Positions 1 to 6,056 are shown, counted from the first letter of the stretch. The stretch: DNA of 6,293 bases from an uncultured bacterium (GCA_938016625.1 CALILB010000139.1:1-6293), one strand, 5' to 3'. Numbers and translations: made by a program. Notes: generated by a model not told the origin, from the sequence alone.

Positions 1-797
1 ATCTGATGCAGCTTGGAGTCGGTCCGAGCGAACACCTGGATGATCTTGCCGGAGTTCATCACCAGCACCACATGGACAAGGGAGCTGATGTCGGCGAACT
101 CGATGCCATGGACCATGTCGAGGCCCCACGAATCGCCCTTGCGCGGCCGCAGCGCGAGCGCCGCGATGAGCCGTTTCTTCTGGCGGAAGCCGTACAGGCG
201 CACTTCGGGATTGTCGTAGAGGTGTTGCACCCACGCGCGCCGCTCGACGCCCATGATCTCGGTGTCGAGCGTGACGATCTCGTCGACCGTCATCTCATCG
301 TCTTCGACGAGCTCGCCGCGGTGGCCACCTGCGACCGCCAAATCCTTGACCTCGCGCTCGAGCATGGTGAACGAGATCCCGGGCGCATAGCCGAGCAGTC
401 TCAGCAACGGGCCGGAGTCGTTGGTCGCGTGGGCGACGAAGCCGGTCGCGCCCTTCTCCTTCAGTGCACGGATCGTCGAGAAGTACAGGGGCCGAGCAAT
501 AGAGCCCTTCCGAAAGTCCTTGTCGATGATCAGCACGTCGAGGTAGGCGATATCGCCGAAGCTGTGAGTGTTGAAGAACCCGGCGAACTTGCCGTCCTTT
601 CTGGCCACCATGCCCAGGTGTGGCTGGGCGTGCGACAGCTCGAGGTCTGAGCGAACGAGGGGCCACTCCTCTGCAGTCATGAGGCGGTCGATGTCGGCCC
701 AGTCCGTGTCGAGATCGAGAGGCGCGAGATCGGGGCGCCCAGAGAGCCACATCCCATTCGAAAACGCGCCAGACAGCTTCTTGAGCCAGACGAACAA
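1..797 (-). CDS. GNAT-family N-acetyltransferase-like protein (C-terminus beyond left edge)
   Basis: About 265 residues are visible and the frame stays open to the window edge, so the C-terminus is missing. The first ~170 residues have the order of a GNAT fold: an acidic N-terminal segment with TAEEWP, a strand with DGKFAGFF, then YLDVLIIDKDFRKGSIARPLY followed by a helix and an asparagine (HATNDSG) before LLRLLGY, the usual 'lGF' ending. The acetyl-CoA loop reads R-K-G-S-I-A, looser than the common R/Q-x-x-G-x-G/A. A further ~95 residues suggest a second, GNAT-related domain. The start is inferred to be TTG at 797, because TGAGGT lies 6 bases upstream and an in-frame TGA stops the frame just before it. 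The alternative is ATG at 752, which has no clear ribosome binding site. The substrate cannot be read from the sequence. Family assignment is by eye. Confidence 0.72.
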   Translation of the reverse strand, partial: MFVWLKKLSGAFSNGMWLSGRPDLAPLDLDTDWADIDRLMTAEEWPLVRSDLELSHAQPHLGMVARKDGKFAGFFNTHSFGDIAYLDVLIIDKDFRKGSIARPLYFSTIRALKEKGATGFVAHATNDSGPLLRLLGYAPGISFTMLEREVKDLAVAGGHRGELVEDDEMTVDEIVTLDTEIMGVERRAWVQHLYDNPEVRLYGFRQKKRLIAALALRPRKGDSWGLDMVHGIEFADISSLVHVVLVMNSGKIIQVFARTDSKLHQ

Positions 798-828
798 TGC
801 TTTACCTCACGCGGGCTTAGCCGCACAG

Positions 829-856
829 CGTATAGCGATCATGATTCCGTTAACAA
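829..856 (-). promoter_or_regulatory. Possible sigma-70-type promoter for the acetyltransferase gene
   Basis: On the minus strand TTGTTA (851-856) and TATACG (829-834) are separated by 16 bases. Each hexamer matches 4 of 6 consensus positions. Transcription would begin roughly 25 bases before the TTG start and would include the TGAGGT ribosome binding site. The 246-base gap between the FadL-type gene and this gene otherwise shows no clear feature and no hairpin with a T-run. The assignment is weak and rests on spacing and consensus only. Confidence 0.3.
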
Positions 857-1043
857 CTGTTGCGGGCGTAGGAGAATACCTCGTATTCGTGTTGGTCGTC
901 GCAGATCCGATGGCCATTTTGATTTGATGAGTTTACCCGTGGCGCCGCAGAGACCGCAGCGCTTCGCAGTTGACACTCTTTTCTTGCGCTGAGCCGGGTC
1001 CGGCACGCTGTCATCCAACTTGCATCTTGCAGGCCTGGTACCG

Positions 1044-2381
1044 CTAGAAGCTGTAGATCGCGGAGATCGAGGCGGTGTTGACTGGATCCGAAACATCGAT
1101 GCCGAGATCAATCTGGAAGCGTTTGAAGGCGATGCCGAGTCCGCCCGCGAGGTGGAGCTCGCCGGAGCCGGCATCCAGCACTGCCTGGGCGACGTAGTCG
1201 CCGCCGCTATAACCGATCCGGTGGGCCGGATCCAGCCACGCTCCGAGACGGAGCGCCACGATCGGCCTCGAGTCGAGGAACGCGTACTCGCCCCCGAGTC
1301 GCCACTCGTTGCCGTCGTCCAGCTCGAACTCCGGCGGCGCACCGGTGCTCTCCAGGATGTCCGAGTAAGTTACCCGGTCCCACTCGAAACCGATCGTGAC
1401 GCGGCCGTCGCGGGAGCGGAACGAAGCCCCTACACCAAAGACATCCGGGAACTCGACCTCTCCCGATCCGAACTGCAGGAGCTCGCCGGCGCTGTGCGAG
1501 TCGTGTACGGGTCCCGCGCGGACCTCGGACACGCTCGCGAGATGGGGACCCTCCCGGATGACGCCCCCCAGGCTCCAGCTCTCCGTGAGCCGCAACAGAA
1601 TGCCAACCAGCCCCACGAGATCACTGTCGTCGAGGTCGACCGCCATATATTGCACCAGCAGCTCTGGCGCGAACAGGCTCTCGGCGTGGTAGAACTCAAA
1701 GTCGGTCGGTTCATCGGAGGCGTAAGGAGCGAAGGACTCCGTGAGCGCCTCCATGCTGCCATCGAAGTAGCTCACGCCCACCCCGAGGCTGAGCTTTTCG
1801 GTGACGCGGTAGGCGCCCGTGATGCCGTAGCTCACGATTTCGAGGTCGATCGCCTTGCGCAAATCCCAAGAGCGCGCCCGGCTGCCTGGGAATCCCGGCC
1901 AGGGACCGGCGAAGAGCGCCCCGGTCTCGCCGTAGTACTCGTAGTTCGCCAACTGGTGGCGGTAGAAAGCGAGCGACCACCTCCGTGCCGAGTGAACCAG
2001 CGACAGGAACGACAGTCCGCTCAGCTGCTGGGACGACTCACCTACCCGCAATCCGGGCGAGACATCCAGACCTTCGCCGGTCGGCGGGCCGAAGATCCGG
2101 CCGCCTTCGACATTCGGCGTCGAATAGTCCCAGTACCGTCCTTCGAGTGAGATCTCCGGCTCGACCAGCTGCACGAGGCCTGCTGGATTGGCGACGGCGG
2201 CCGTGGCGTCGTCGGCGAGGGCGACAAAGGCGCCGCCGAATCCCATGCTCCTGGCACCTGGGTTGGAGAAGCTGAATTCGAGCGCCGGGAGGGACTCTTC
2301 TTGGGCCGCCACCTGGGCCGCAGCGGCCAGGCAGGCCGCCAAACACAGACACACATGGCGAAGCTGGAGCACGGTAGGCAC
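1044..2381 (-). CDS. OmpP1/FadL/TodX-family outer-membrane protein
   Basis: The product is 445 residues, normal for this family of 14-strand outer-membrane barrels that take up hydrophobic compounds such as long-chain fatty acids or aromatics. Residues 1-27 look like a signal peptide: R8-H9, a hydrophobic Leu/Ala/Cys core, then AQVAAQ before EES, with likely cleavage near 26. Residues 40-69 carry the family signature: NPGARSMGFGGAFVALADD followed by NPAGL (65-69). The rest alternates short amphipathic strands with Asp/Glu/Gly-rich loops and ends in an aromatic residue (AIYSF), as barrels do for outer-membrane insertion. The start is GTG at 2381. An in-frame TGA lies seven codons upstream and there is no good ribosome binding site; GTG at 2372 is an alternative. 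L14-A-A-C17 resembles a lipobox but sits inside the hydrophobic core, so an ordinary signal peptide is preferred. The transported substrate is unknown. Confidence 0.88.
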   Translation of the reverse strand: MPTVLQLRHVCLCLAACLAAAAQVAAQEESLPALEFSFSNPGARSMGFGGAFVALADDATAAVANPAGLVQLVEPEISLEGRYWDYSTPNVEGGRIFGPPTGEGLDVSPGLRVGESSQQLSGLSFLSLVHSARRWSLAFYRHQLANYEYYGETGALFAGPWPGFPGSRARSWDLRKAIDLEIVSYGITGAYRVTEKLSLGVGVSYFDGSMEALTESFAPYASDEPTDFEFYHAESLFAPELLVQYMAVDLDDSDLVGLVGILLRLTESWSLGGVIREGPHLASVSEVRAGPVHDSHSAGELLQFGSGEVEFPDVFGVGASFRSRDGRVTIGFEWDRVTYSDILESTGAPPEFELDDGNEWRLGGEYAFLDSRPIVALRLGAWLDPAHRIGYSGGDYVAQAVLDAGSGELHLAGGLGIAFKRFQIDLGIDVSDPVNTASISAIYSF

Positions 2382-2479
2382 CGCGTCGTCCGGGCCGACG
2401 AATCAGGCTAGCACCGTACAAGTCGTCATCGCGCCACCCGATGGGGTGGTGTCGCCCTGAGGCACCCCAAAAGGTTGAA

Positions 2480-2541
2480 CCGTCCAGCTCATCGCCAAAA
2501 ACACCAGCTGAGGGTCCAAAACCACCAGCTCATCGCCAAAA
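2480..2541. repeat. Three tandem 20-21 bp repeats, possible IS21-type element end
   Basis: Three adjoining units fill 2480-2500, 2501-2521 and 2522-2541. The outer two share the 17-base string CCAGCTCATCGCCAAAA; the middle one diverges in its centre (CCAGCTGAGGGTCCAAAA). From memory, multiple internal repeats of the type AGCTGATCGCC(G/A)AAA occur at the ends of IS21-family elements, which suggests a solitary IS end or remnant. No istA or istB sequence is present in the window. An alternative is an array of protein-binding sites upstream of the FadL-type gene. Confidence 0.5.
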
Positions 2542-2605
2542 TGACAAGGGAGAATCCACCCGAAGGGTCAGACCGTCGGAGCGGCCGAGACCGGCGGTGA
2601 CGGTC

Positions 2606-2653
2606 TCACCCCTTCTCGATGATCACTTCGACCCGGCGGTTCTGCTGCCGGCC
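2606..2653 (-). pseudogene. OmpA-like C-terminal fragment (remnant)
   Basis: Read on the minus strand, the last 15 codons before a TGA (2606-2608) give GRQQNRRVEVIIEKG. This is the hallmark end of the OmpA/Pal peptidoglycan-binding domain, in which NRRVE is highly conserved. The rest of the domain is absent: immediately upstream the sequence changes to an unrelated frame resembling a serine beta-lactamase. It is therefore a broken remnant of an OmpA-family gene rather than a functional gene. Confidence 0.55.
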
Positions 2654-2655
2654 CA

Positions 2656-2724
2656 ATTCGGAAACTCGGGGAAGAACTTGCTCAACGGGTCATCGAGCGA
2701 AAGCTCTCCTTGTTGATGCAAGAT
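2656..2724 (-). pseudogene. Short serine-beta-lactamase/transpeptidase-like fragment (remnant)
   Basis: The minus-strand frame here reads ILHQQGELSLDDPLSKFFPE followed by FPN. This matches the segment G-(K/E)-L-S-L-D-D-P-v-s-K-y-l-P-e-f that follows the SxxK helix in class-C-type beta-lactamases and related serine hydrolases. Neither the SxxK motif upstream nor the YxN and HTSG-type regions are present. The frame is replaced within a few bases by the OmpA C-terminal frame on one side and by the end of the transporter gene on the other. It is a remnant of about 23 codons. The match is from memory and the piece is short, so confidence is moderate. Confidence 0.42.
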
Positions 2725-2735
2725 TCTCTTGTTGC

Positions 2736-4136
2736 TCACCACACATACGGCATCTGAAAAACACAAAAATACCCGAACACGAGAAAGGCAATGGCCAGGC
2801 ACACGGCAAACATCCAGTGCGGTTTGAGTATCATCCGCGCATCTCTTGACAACATTCTCGGCATGATGAAATAGAGTCCAAAGAACACCCACAACGCTTG
2901 AAACGGAGTTAGCAACAACCCCTCGAGAATGGCGGCGGTTTTCACGAGAAAAACCGGTTTCAAACCAAAAGAGTAGACAATAGTCATGCTAGTCAAGAAA
3001 AAGAAACCTAGGAAGAATCGAAACTGGGACCTCCACTCGAGTTTCTCGTCAAATTTTGGCAGACAGATCCGAAAGGAGTCGGCGAGCAATCGTGGCCAGC
3101 CGGCGAGCTGTCCTACCTGTGTGCCGATGAGAGCACAGGCACCGGCGATCATGAACAGCGATCCACCGAAACTGCCCCAGCGAGACGAGAACACCGTCGC
3201 GAGTGTCGTCGCCACCTGTGGGCCCTCCGGCGCCAATCGGTGGGGACGCAAAACGCCAGCGCCGGCTATCAAGAAACCCACGGTCGTGACGACGCCCAGG
3301 ATCATCGCGAGGCTGGCGTCCGCATAAACCACATGGCACCAGCCCCTGATCTTGCGCGCTGTGGCACTGGACATATCTTTGAGCATGGCTTCATCCGCTG
3401 GCTTTCCAAAACCACGTCCCGCGGTGGCGCCATAACCCGCACCAATTACCCAATAGGTGTACCAGACCTGACTCGCAAAACCGCCGGCAGCCCAGCCCAA
3501 TAACGGCAGTATTTCTTTCCACGGATTGCCCTGGATTCCCTCTCCGGATAGCGCCCAATCCGGCACGGAGGGTACGTCGAACAACAATCCGTCAATAATC
3601 ACCCGAATTCCCGGGAAAACTGTCGCCGAAATATAAAGAACTCCGAGGACCACAATCAGGACGAAAAGACTCATGACGATCTTCATGAAATCAAAGACAT
3701 CAAACCAGACCACGACGAGGGCAAAGATGGTCACCAGCCATCCCCCGATCATGGGCGAGATACCGGTGATGCTGTACACGAAAATTCCGGCTGCCGCGGC
3801 AATTGAACCGATGGAGATGGTCGCGGCAGCTGATTGTGCGACGAGTGTGATCCAGACACCCCAGTTCCTTGGGCCCGGCATGCGCGCGATCATGTCGATC
3901 ATGCCTTCACCGGTACAGACGGTGTAGCGCGCGCCGGCCATCCCGATCCAGTATTTGAGCACCACGCCGACGATGATGGCCCACAGGACGGTCGGCCCGA
4001 GGATCGCGCCGACCCGGGTCGCCAGAATCACCTCGCCCGAACCGATGAACTCTCCCGCCCATACCAGCGACGGCCCGACGATGGCCAGGACGGCCAGTCC
4101 CGTGGGCGGCGTTTTCACGGAATTCACGGTGACCAT
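2736..4136 (-). CDS. Nramp (SLC11)-like membrane transporter with substituted metal-binding motifs
   Basis: The product is 466 residues and strongly hydrophobic, with about 11 membrane segments, the usual Nramp number. Approximate positions are 13-37, 46-66, 92-122, 126-148, 150-174, 208-235, 270-296, 324-346, 370-392, 396-426 and 440-461. The first segment aligns with Nramp helix 1 (GPSLVWAGEFI), but the metal-binding DPGN is G32-S33-G34-E35. In helix 6 the canonical MPH is replaced by A221-S222-Q223 in LLGWAAGGFASQVWY. The scaffold is therefore Nramp-like, but classical Mn2+/Fe2+ co-ordination is not expected; another cation or solute is possible. ATG at 4136 has no clear ribosome binding site, and the overlapping ATGs just upstream are in another frame. 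Codon usage is visibly less GC-biased than in the FadL-type and acetyltransferase genes, and debris lies downstream, suggesting acquisition by transfer. Confidence 0.82.
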   Translation of the reverse strand: MVTVNSVKTPPTGLAVLAIVGPSLVWAGEFIGSGEVILATRVGAILGPTVLWAIIVGVVLKYWIGMAGARYTVCTGEGMIDMIARMPGPRNWGVWITLVAQSAAATISIGSIAAAAGIFVYSITGISPMIGGWLVTIFALVVVWFDVFDFMKIVMSLFVLIVVLGVLYISATVFPGIRVIIDGLLFDVPSVPDWALSGEGIQGNPWKEILPLLGWAAGGFASQVWYTYWVIGAGYGATAGRGFGKPADEAMLKDMSSATARKIRGWCHVVYADASLAMILGVVTTVGFLIAGAGVLRPHRLAPEGPQVATTLATVFSSRWGSFGGSLFMIAGACALIGTQVGQLAGWPRLLADSFRICLPKFDEKLEWRSQFRFFLGFFFLTSMTIVYSFGLKPVFLVKTAAILEGLLLTPFQALWVFFGLYFIMPRMLSRDARMILKPHWMFAVCLAIAFLVFGYFCVFQMPYVW

Positions 4137-4746
4137 TGTTTCATTGTCATCGCGCGCACCCGATCAGGGCATTGATATTGTCCGGAAGACACCCTGCACG
4201 ACGCCACATACCACATCCTTTCGTCAAGGTAATGAGAGAAGGGTTGCCCACATGCAATGATGAAACAACTCTCATCAAACACGTACTGGGCCTCCTCAAG
4301 GCACAAAGCGGCTCGGTGGCCCAATAGGAAATTGGTTTTCTGGTTCAGACCTCGAGGCGTCGTTTTGAGGTCGCTGGAGGCTCACCCAGTTGTCTGGCTT
4401 GCTTGATTGGAGCAAGTCCTGGCACCCTGAAGCGTAGAGCGGAGAGATCTTCGTTCTCGATACGCTCATGTAACGGCCCAGCCGAGAAGCGCCTCGGACA
4501 ACTTGGGCACTGAAGAGGTGAAGAGGTGCCACTCGATTACTGTGGCAATCGTAAGTCTCAAAAAATCAATTCTTTGAGAATCGGCTGGCACCGTTTCGGC
4601 ACCTTTTCGCCTTTTCGGCTGGCGAAGCAAGGAGATGCACCCGCCCGTCCGGGTGGTGCGCGAGCCCACCCCTCGGCGCATTGCCGGTATGGCGGGTCTG
4701 GTGTAAGGGTAAGTGTTGGCCTCTTAGAGCACCGGGGAACCGGAGA
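4137..4746. other. Gene-poor intergenic region with several small hairpins
   Basis: This is the divergent gap between the transporter (minus) and the sigma-factor gene (plus). I see no convincing coding region: the short open frames here resemble no family and lack good starts. Dyads present are CCAAT-5-ATTGG (4321-4335), GACCTC-13-GAGGTC (4348-4372), an 8-bp stem with one G-U pair and a 7-base loop (4396-4418), and a GC-rich CACCCG/CGGGTG pair near 4640. An 8-base tandem duplication (TGAAGAGG twice) lies at 4511-4526. Promoters for both flanking genes should lie here, but none matches consensus well. None of the hairpins is followed by a T-run. Confidence 0.5.
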
Positions 4747-5358
4747 ATGACCGTTTTGTCGCCGGATTTGTCTGAGTTGCTGGCCACCCACCGCGAAGCT
4801 ATTGTCCGCTACATCCGCGGCATGGTGCGCAATGACGCCGAGGCCGAGGATCTGACCCAAGAGACCCTTCTGCGCGCCTACGACAAGCTATCGACCCTGG
4901 AGGATCCCTCCCGGCTTGTAGCTTGGCTATACCGGATCGCCACCAATGTGACGCACGATCGCTTTCGTCAGGCCTCCTACCGCCATCGACCGGTACCTCT
5001 TGAGGAAGACGAAGCCGATGGCTGGGCGCCCGCCTTGTTGGAGATCGCTTCTGATTTCACGCCACGCCTCGACAAACTGATGGAGCAGAGGGAGATGAGC
5101 TCCTGTGTTCAGTGGTATATCGAGGATCTCTCCGACCCCTACAAGGCCGCGATTCTGCTGCACGACGTCCAAGGGCTGACGAATCCCGAAATCGCTGAGA
5201 TGCTCGGGGTCTCCCTGGCCACGGTGAAGATTCGACTGCATCGAGCGAGTAGCAAACTACGCTCTGCACTCGGAGAGGGCTGCTCGTTCTCCAGAGATGA
5301 CCGGGGCGTCCAGGTCTGTCGGCCAAAATCGCCTCGAAGGCACCAGGACACAGATTAG
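4747..5358 (+). CDS. ECF-type RNA polymerase sigma factor with cysteine-containing C-terminal tail
   Basis: The product is 203 residues, ECF-sized. Region 2 spans about 12-80: DAEAEDLTQETLLRAY is the core-binding region 2.2 and PSRLVAWLYRIATNVTHDRFR the -10-recognising region 2.3-2.4. A linker (82-125) is followed by region 4 (126-176), whose helix-turn-helix TNPEIAEMLGVSLATVKIRL binds the -35 element; there is no region 3. The tail (177-203) has C179 and C191 in a C-x2-SRDDRGVQV-C-R-P-K pattern that I recall from a subset of sigma factors. The cysteines could sense metal or redox state. ATG 4747 is chosen because GGGGA lies 8-9 bases upstream; the frame is open further back to TTG 4681. No classical anti-sigma gene follows; instead come a small Cys-rich membrane protein and an AhpD-like selenoprotein, the probable regulon. 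Confidence 0.9.
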   Translation: MTVLSPDLSELLATHREAIVRYIRGMVRNDAEAEDLTQETLLRAYDKLSTLEDPSRLVAWLYRIATNVTHDRFRQASYRHRPVPLEEDEADGWAPALLEIASDFTPRLDKLMEQREMSSCVQWYIEDLSDPYKAAILLHDVQGLTNPEIAEMLGVSLATVKIRLHRASSKLRSALGEGCSFSRDDRGVQVCRPKSPRRHQDTD

Positions 5359-5432
5359 AGCGGAGGGTGTATCTCTTTTCGTCGCGATCTCGTCTCAATA
5401 GCTGAAGATGAGCAAACAACCAATCGAGACAA

Positions 5433-5439
5433 AGAGGAG
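5433..5439 (+). promoter_or_regulatory. Ribosome binding site of the 52-residue Cys-rich protein
   Basis: AGAGGAG lies 6 bases before ATG 5446. This strong, well-spaced site is the main support that the very short frame is translated. Confidence 0.65.
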
Positions 5440-5445
5440 CAAATC

Positions 5446-5604
5446 ATGTCCGGCAAAAAGCGGAAATCGGCAACCAGCTGCTGCGGTGAGAAATCTCGCG
5501 GCCAGATCTGCCACTGCGATAAGCGATTCTGCTTGCCCATCCTAGGGCTCGTGGGGCTCGCCATCGTGGCTTCGCTGGTCGTCGGAAAGAGGCGTCCAAA
5601 GTGA
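5446..5604 (+). CDS. 52-residue cysteine-rich single-span membrane protein
   Basis: The frame is ATG to TGA, 52 residues, short enough for most gene callers to drop. The N-terminus is basic (KKRK, 4-7). It is followed by a cysteine cluster C12-C13, C22-x-C24 with H23 between, and C29, which could bind a metal such as zinc or form disulfides. Residues 30-47 (LPILGLVGLAIVASLVVG) form one membrane helix, closed by KRRPK. A good ribosome binding site precedes it, and it lies 87 bases after the sigma-factor gene and 19 before the AhpD-like gene, in the same direction. I do not recognise the family. Position right after a sigma factor is where anti-sigma factors lie, but no anti-sigma domain is visible. 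A membrane thiol partner of the AhpD-like protein is equally possible. Both roles are inference. Confidence 0.7.
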   Translation: MSGKKRKSATSCCGEKSRGQICHCDKRFCLPILGLVGLAIVASLVVGKRRPK

Positions 5605-5612
5605 ATGACCAA

Positions 5613-5617
5613 AGGAG
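5613..5617 (+). promoter_or_regulatory. Ribosome binding site of the AhpD-like selenoprotein
   Basis: AGGAG, within AAAGGAG, lies 6 bases before ATG 5624 and fixes that start over other frames in the short gap after the small gene. Confidence 0.7.
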
Positions 5618-5623
5618 ACGACC

Positions 5624-6025
5624 ATGGCCACAATCCAGATGGTAGCGGAAGAGGACGCCACTGGAACCGTCAAGGAGATTTACGACGACATCAAGGCCCA
5701 GCTGGGCATCGATTTTGTTCCAAACCTCTACCGGGTGATGGCGCTGAAGCCCGGGTATCTCGAAGCCAACTGGAACAAGGTCAAGGCCGTGATGGTGGGC
5801 GAGGGCAAGCTGGATCGCCTGACCAAGGAGGTGATCGCCGTGGCCGTGTCGGCGGTCCACGGATGCCGCTACTGACTGGAGGTCCACACTTCCGCGGTGC
5901 GGAAACTGGGCTTGGACGATGAAGGCGTACTCGAGTTGATGGCGGTTGTCGACCTGTTCAGTGGCTTCAACAAACTGATGGACGGGCTCCAGGTGGAGCC
6001 CGATGAGAAGCCTTGGTACGGCTGA
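5624..6025 (+). CDS. AhpD-like carboxymuconolactone-decarboxylase-fold protein, predicted selenoprotein (CxxU)
   Basis: Read through the in-frame UGA at 5873-5875, the product is 133 residues, ending at TGA 6023. It has an AhpD/CMD-type core: E69, then G80-C81-R82-Y83-U84-L85-E86-V87-H88. In AhpD peroxidase the catalytic set is Glu, CxxC and His spaced 12, 3 and 4 residues apart. Here E69-C81-[84]-H88 has exactly that spacing, and the UGA occupies the second (resolving or attacking) cysteine. The 49 residues after the UGA continue the fold (AVRKLGLDDEGVLELMAVVD, then FNKLMDGLQVEP) without a frameshift. A SECIS-like hairpin follows the UGA. Termination at the UGA would give an 83-residue stub without the second redox residue or the His. 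Expected role is reduction of peroxides or disulfides through a Cys-Sec pair. From general knowledge, CxxU AhpD-like selenoproteins have been reported. The alternative is a nonsense mutation. Confidence 0.82.
5873..5875 (+). other. Predicted UGA selenocysteine codon (Sec84)
   Basis: This UGA follows the codons for G-C-R-Y and precedes L-E-V-H, so it falls on the second position of the CxxC redox motif of an AhpD-like protein, where cysteine is otherwise expected. It is one base from TGC or TGT. Terminal UGAs elsewhere in the window (for example 6023-6025 and 5602-5604) show that UGA is a normal stop here, so a recoded genetic code is unlikely. Confidence 0.78.
5890..5904 (+). promoter_or_regulatory. 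Bacterial SECIS-like hairpin
   Basis: TTCCGC (5890-5895) pairs perfectly with GCGGAA (5899-5904) around the loop GGU. The stem starts 14 bases after the UGA, and the first loop base is G. Bacterial SECIS elements are short stem-loops just downstream of the UGA, inside the coding region, with a G at or near the start of the apical loop that SelB recognises. The GU in the loop and the ~23-base distance from the UGA are close to the E. coli fdhF arrangement as I recall it. SelB specificity differs between lineages, so this is supportive rather than decisive. Confidence 0.6.
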
Positions 6026-6037
6026 GGCTAGACGACA

Positions 6038-6056
6038 CGGGTGCCGGGCGCACCCG
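6038..6056 (+). other. GC-rich hairpin after the selenoprotein gene
   Basis: CGGGTGC (6038-6044) and GCACCCG (6050-6056) form a perfect 7-bp stem with a 5-base loop, beginning 13 bases after the stop codon. A weaker AGGCG/CGCCT pair lies at 6059-6077. Neither is followed by a T-run, so an intrinsic terminator is doubtful. They may stabilise the upstream message or partly attenuate transcription into the next gene. Confidence 0.45.

Noticed and set aside
6..650. Plus-strand open frame of 214 codons
   Set aside because: It lies opposite the acetyltransferase frame; its His/Asp/Val-rich composition is typical of antisense reading of a GC-rich gene and it has no recognisable domain.
1020..2150. 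Plus-strand open frame of 376 codons
   Set aside because: It is the antisense shadow of the FadL-type gene, which has a signal peptide and clear family motifs.
2329..2342. Lipobox-like L-A-A-C in the FadL-type signal peptide
   Set aside because: The cysteine lies inside the hydrophobic core, followed by more Ala-rich sequence and a normal AxA-type cleavage site; FadL-type barrels are not usually lipoproteins.
2434..2449. CCACCC-GATG-GGGTGG hairpin as a terminator
   Set aside because: The stem is perfect but no T-run follows on either strand, and it lies just upstream of the FadL-type gene rather than after a gene.
4466..4681. Minus-strand 71-codon open frame upstream of the sigma factor
   Set aside because: No recognisable domain, no ribosome binding site support, and composition like random GC-rich sequence.
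4681..4709. TTGCCG and TAAGGG as a promoter for the sigma factor
   Set aside because: Spacing is 17 bases, but the -10 hexamer matches only 2 of 6 consensus positions.
5873..5875. UGA as a simple nonsense mutation, or UGA read as Trp
   Set aside because: A nonsense mutation remains possible but would have to hit the redox cysteine by chance and leave the downstream frame clean with a SECIS-like hairpin. Reading as Trp is unlikely because other genes in the window end in UGA.
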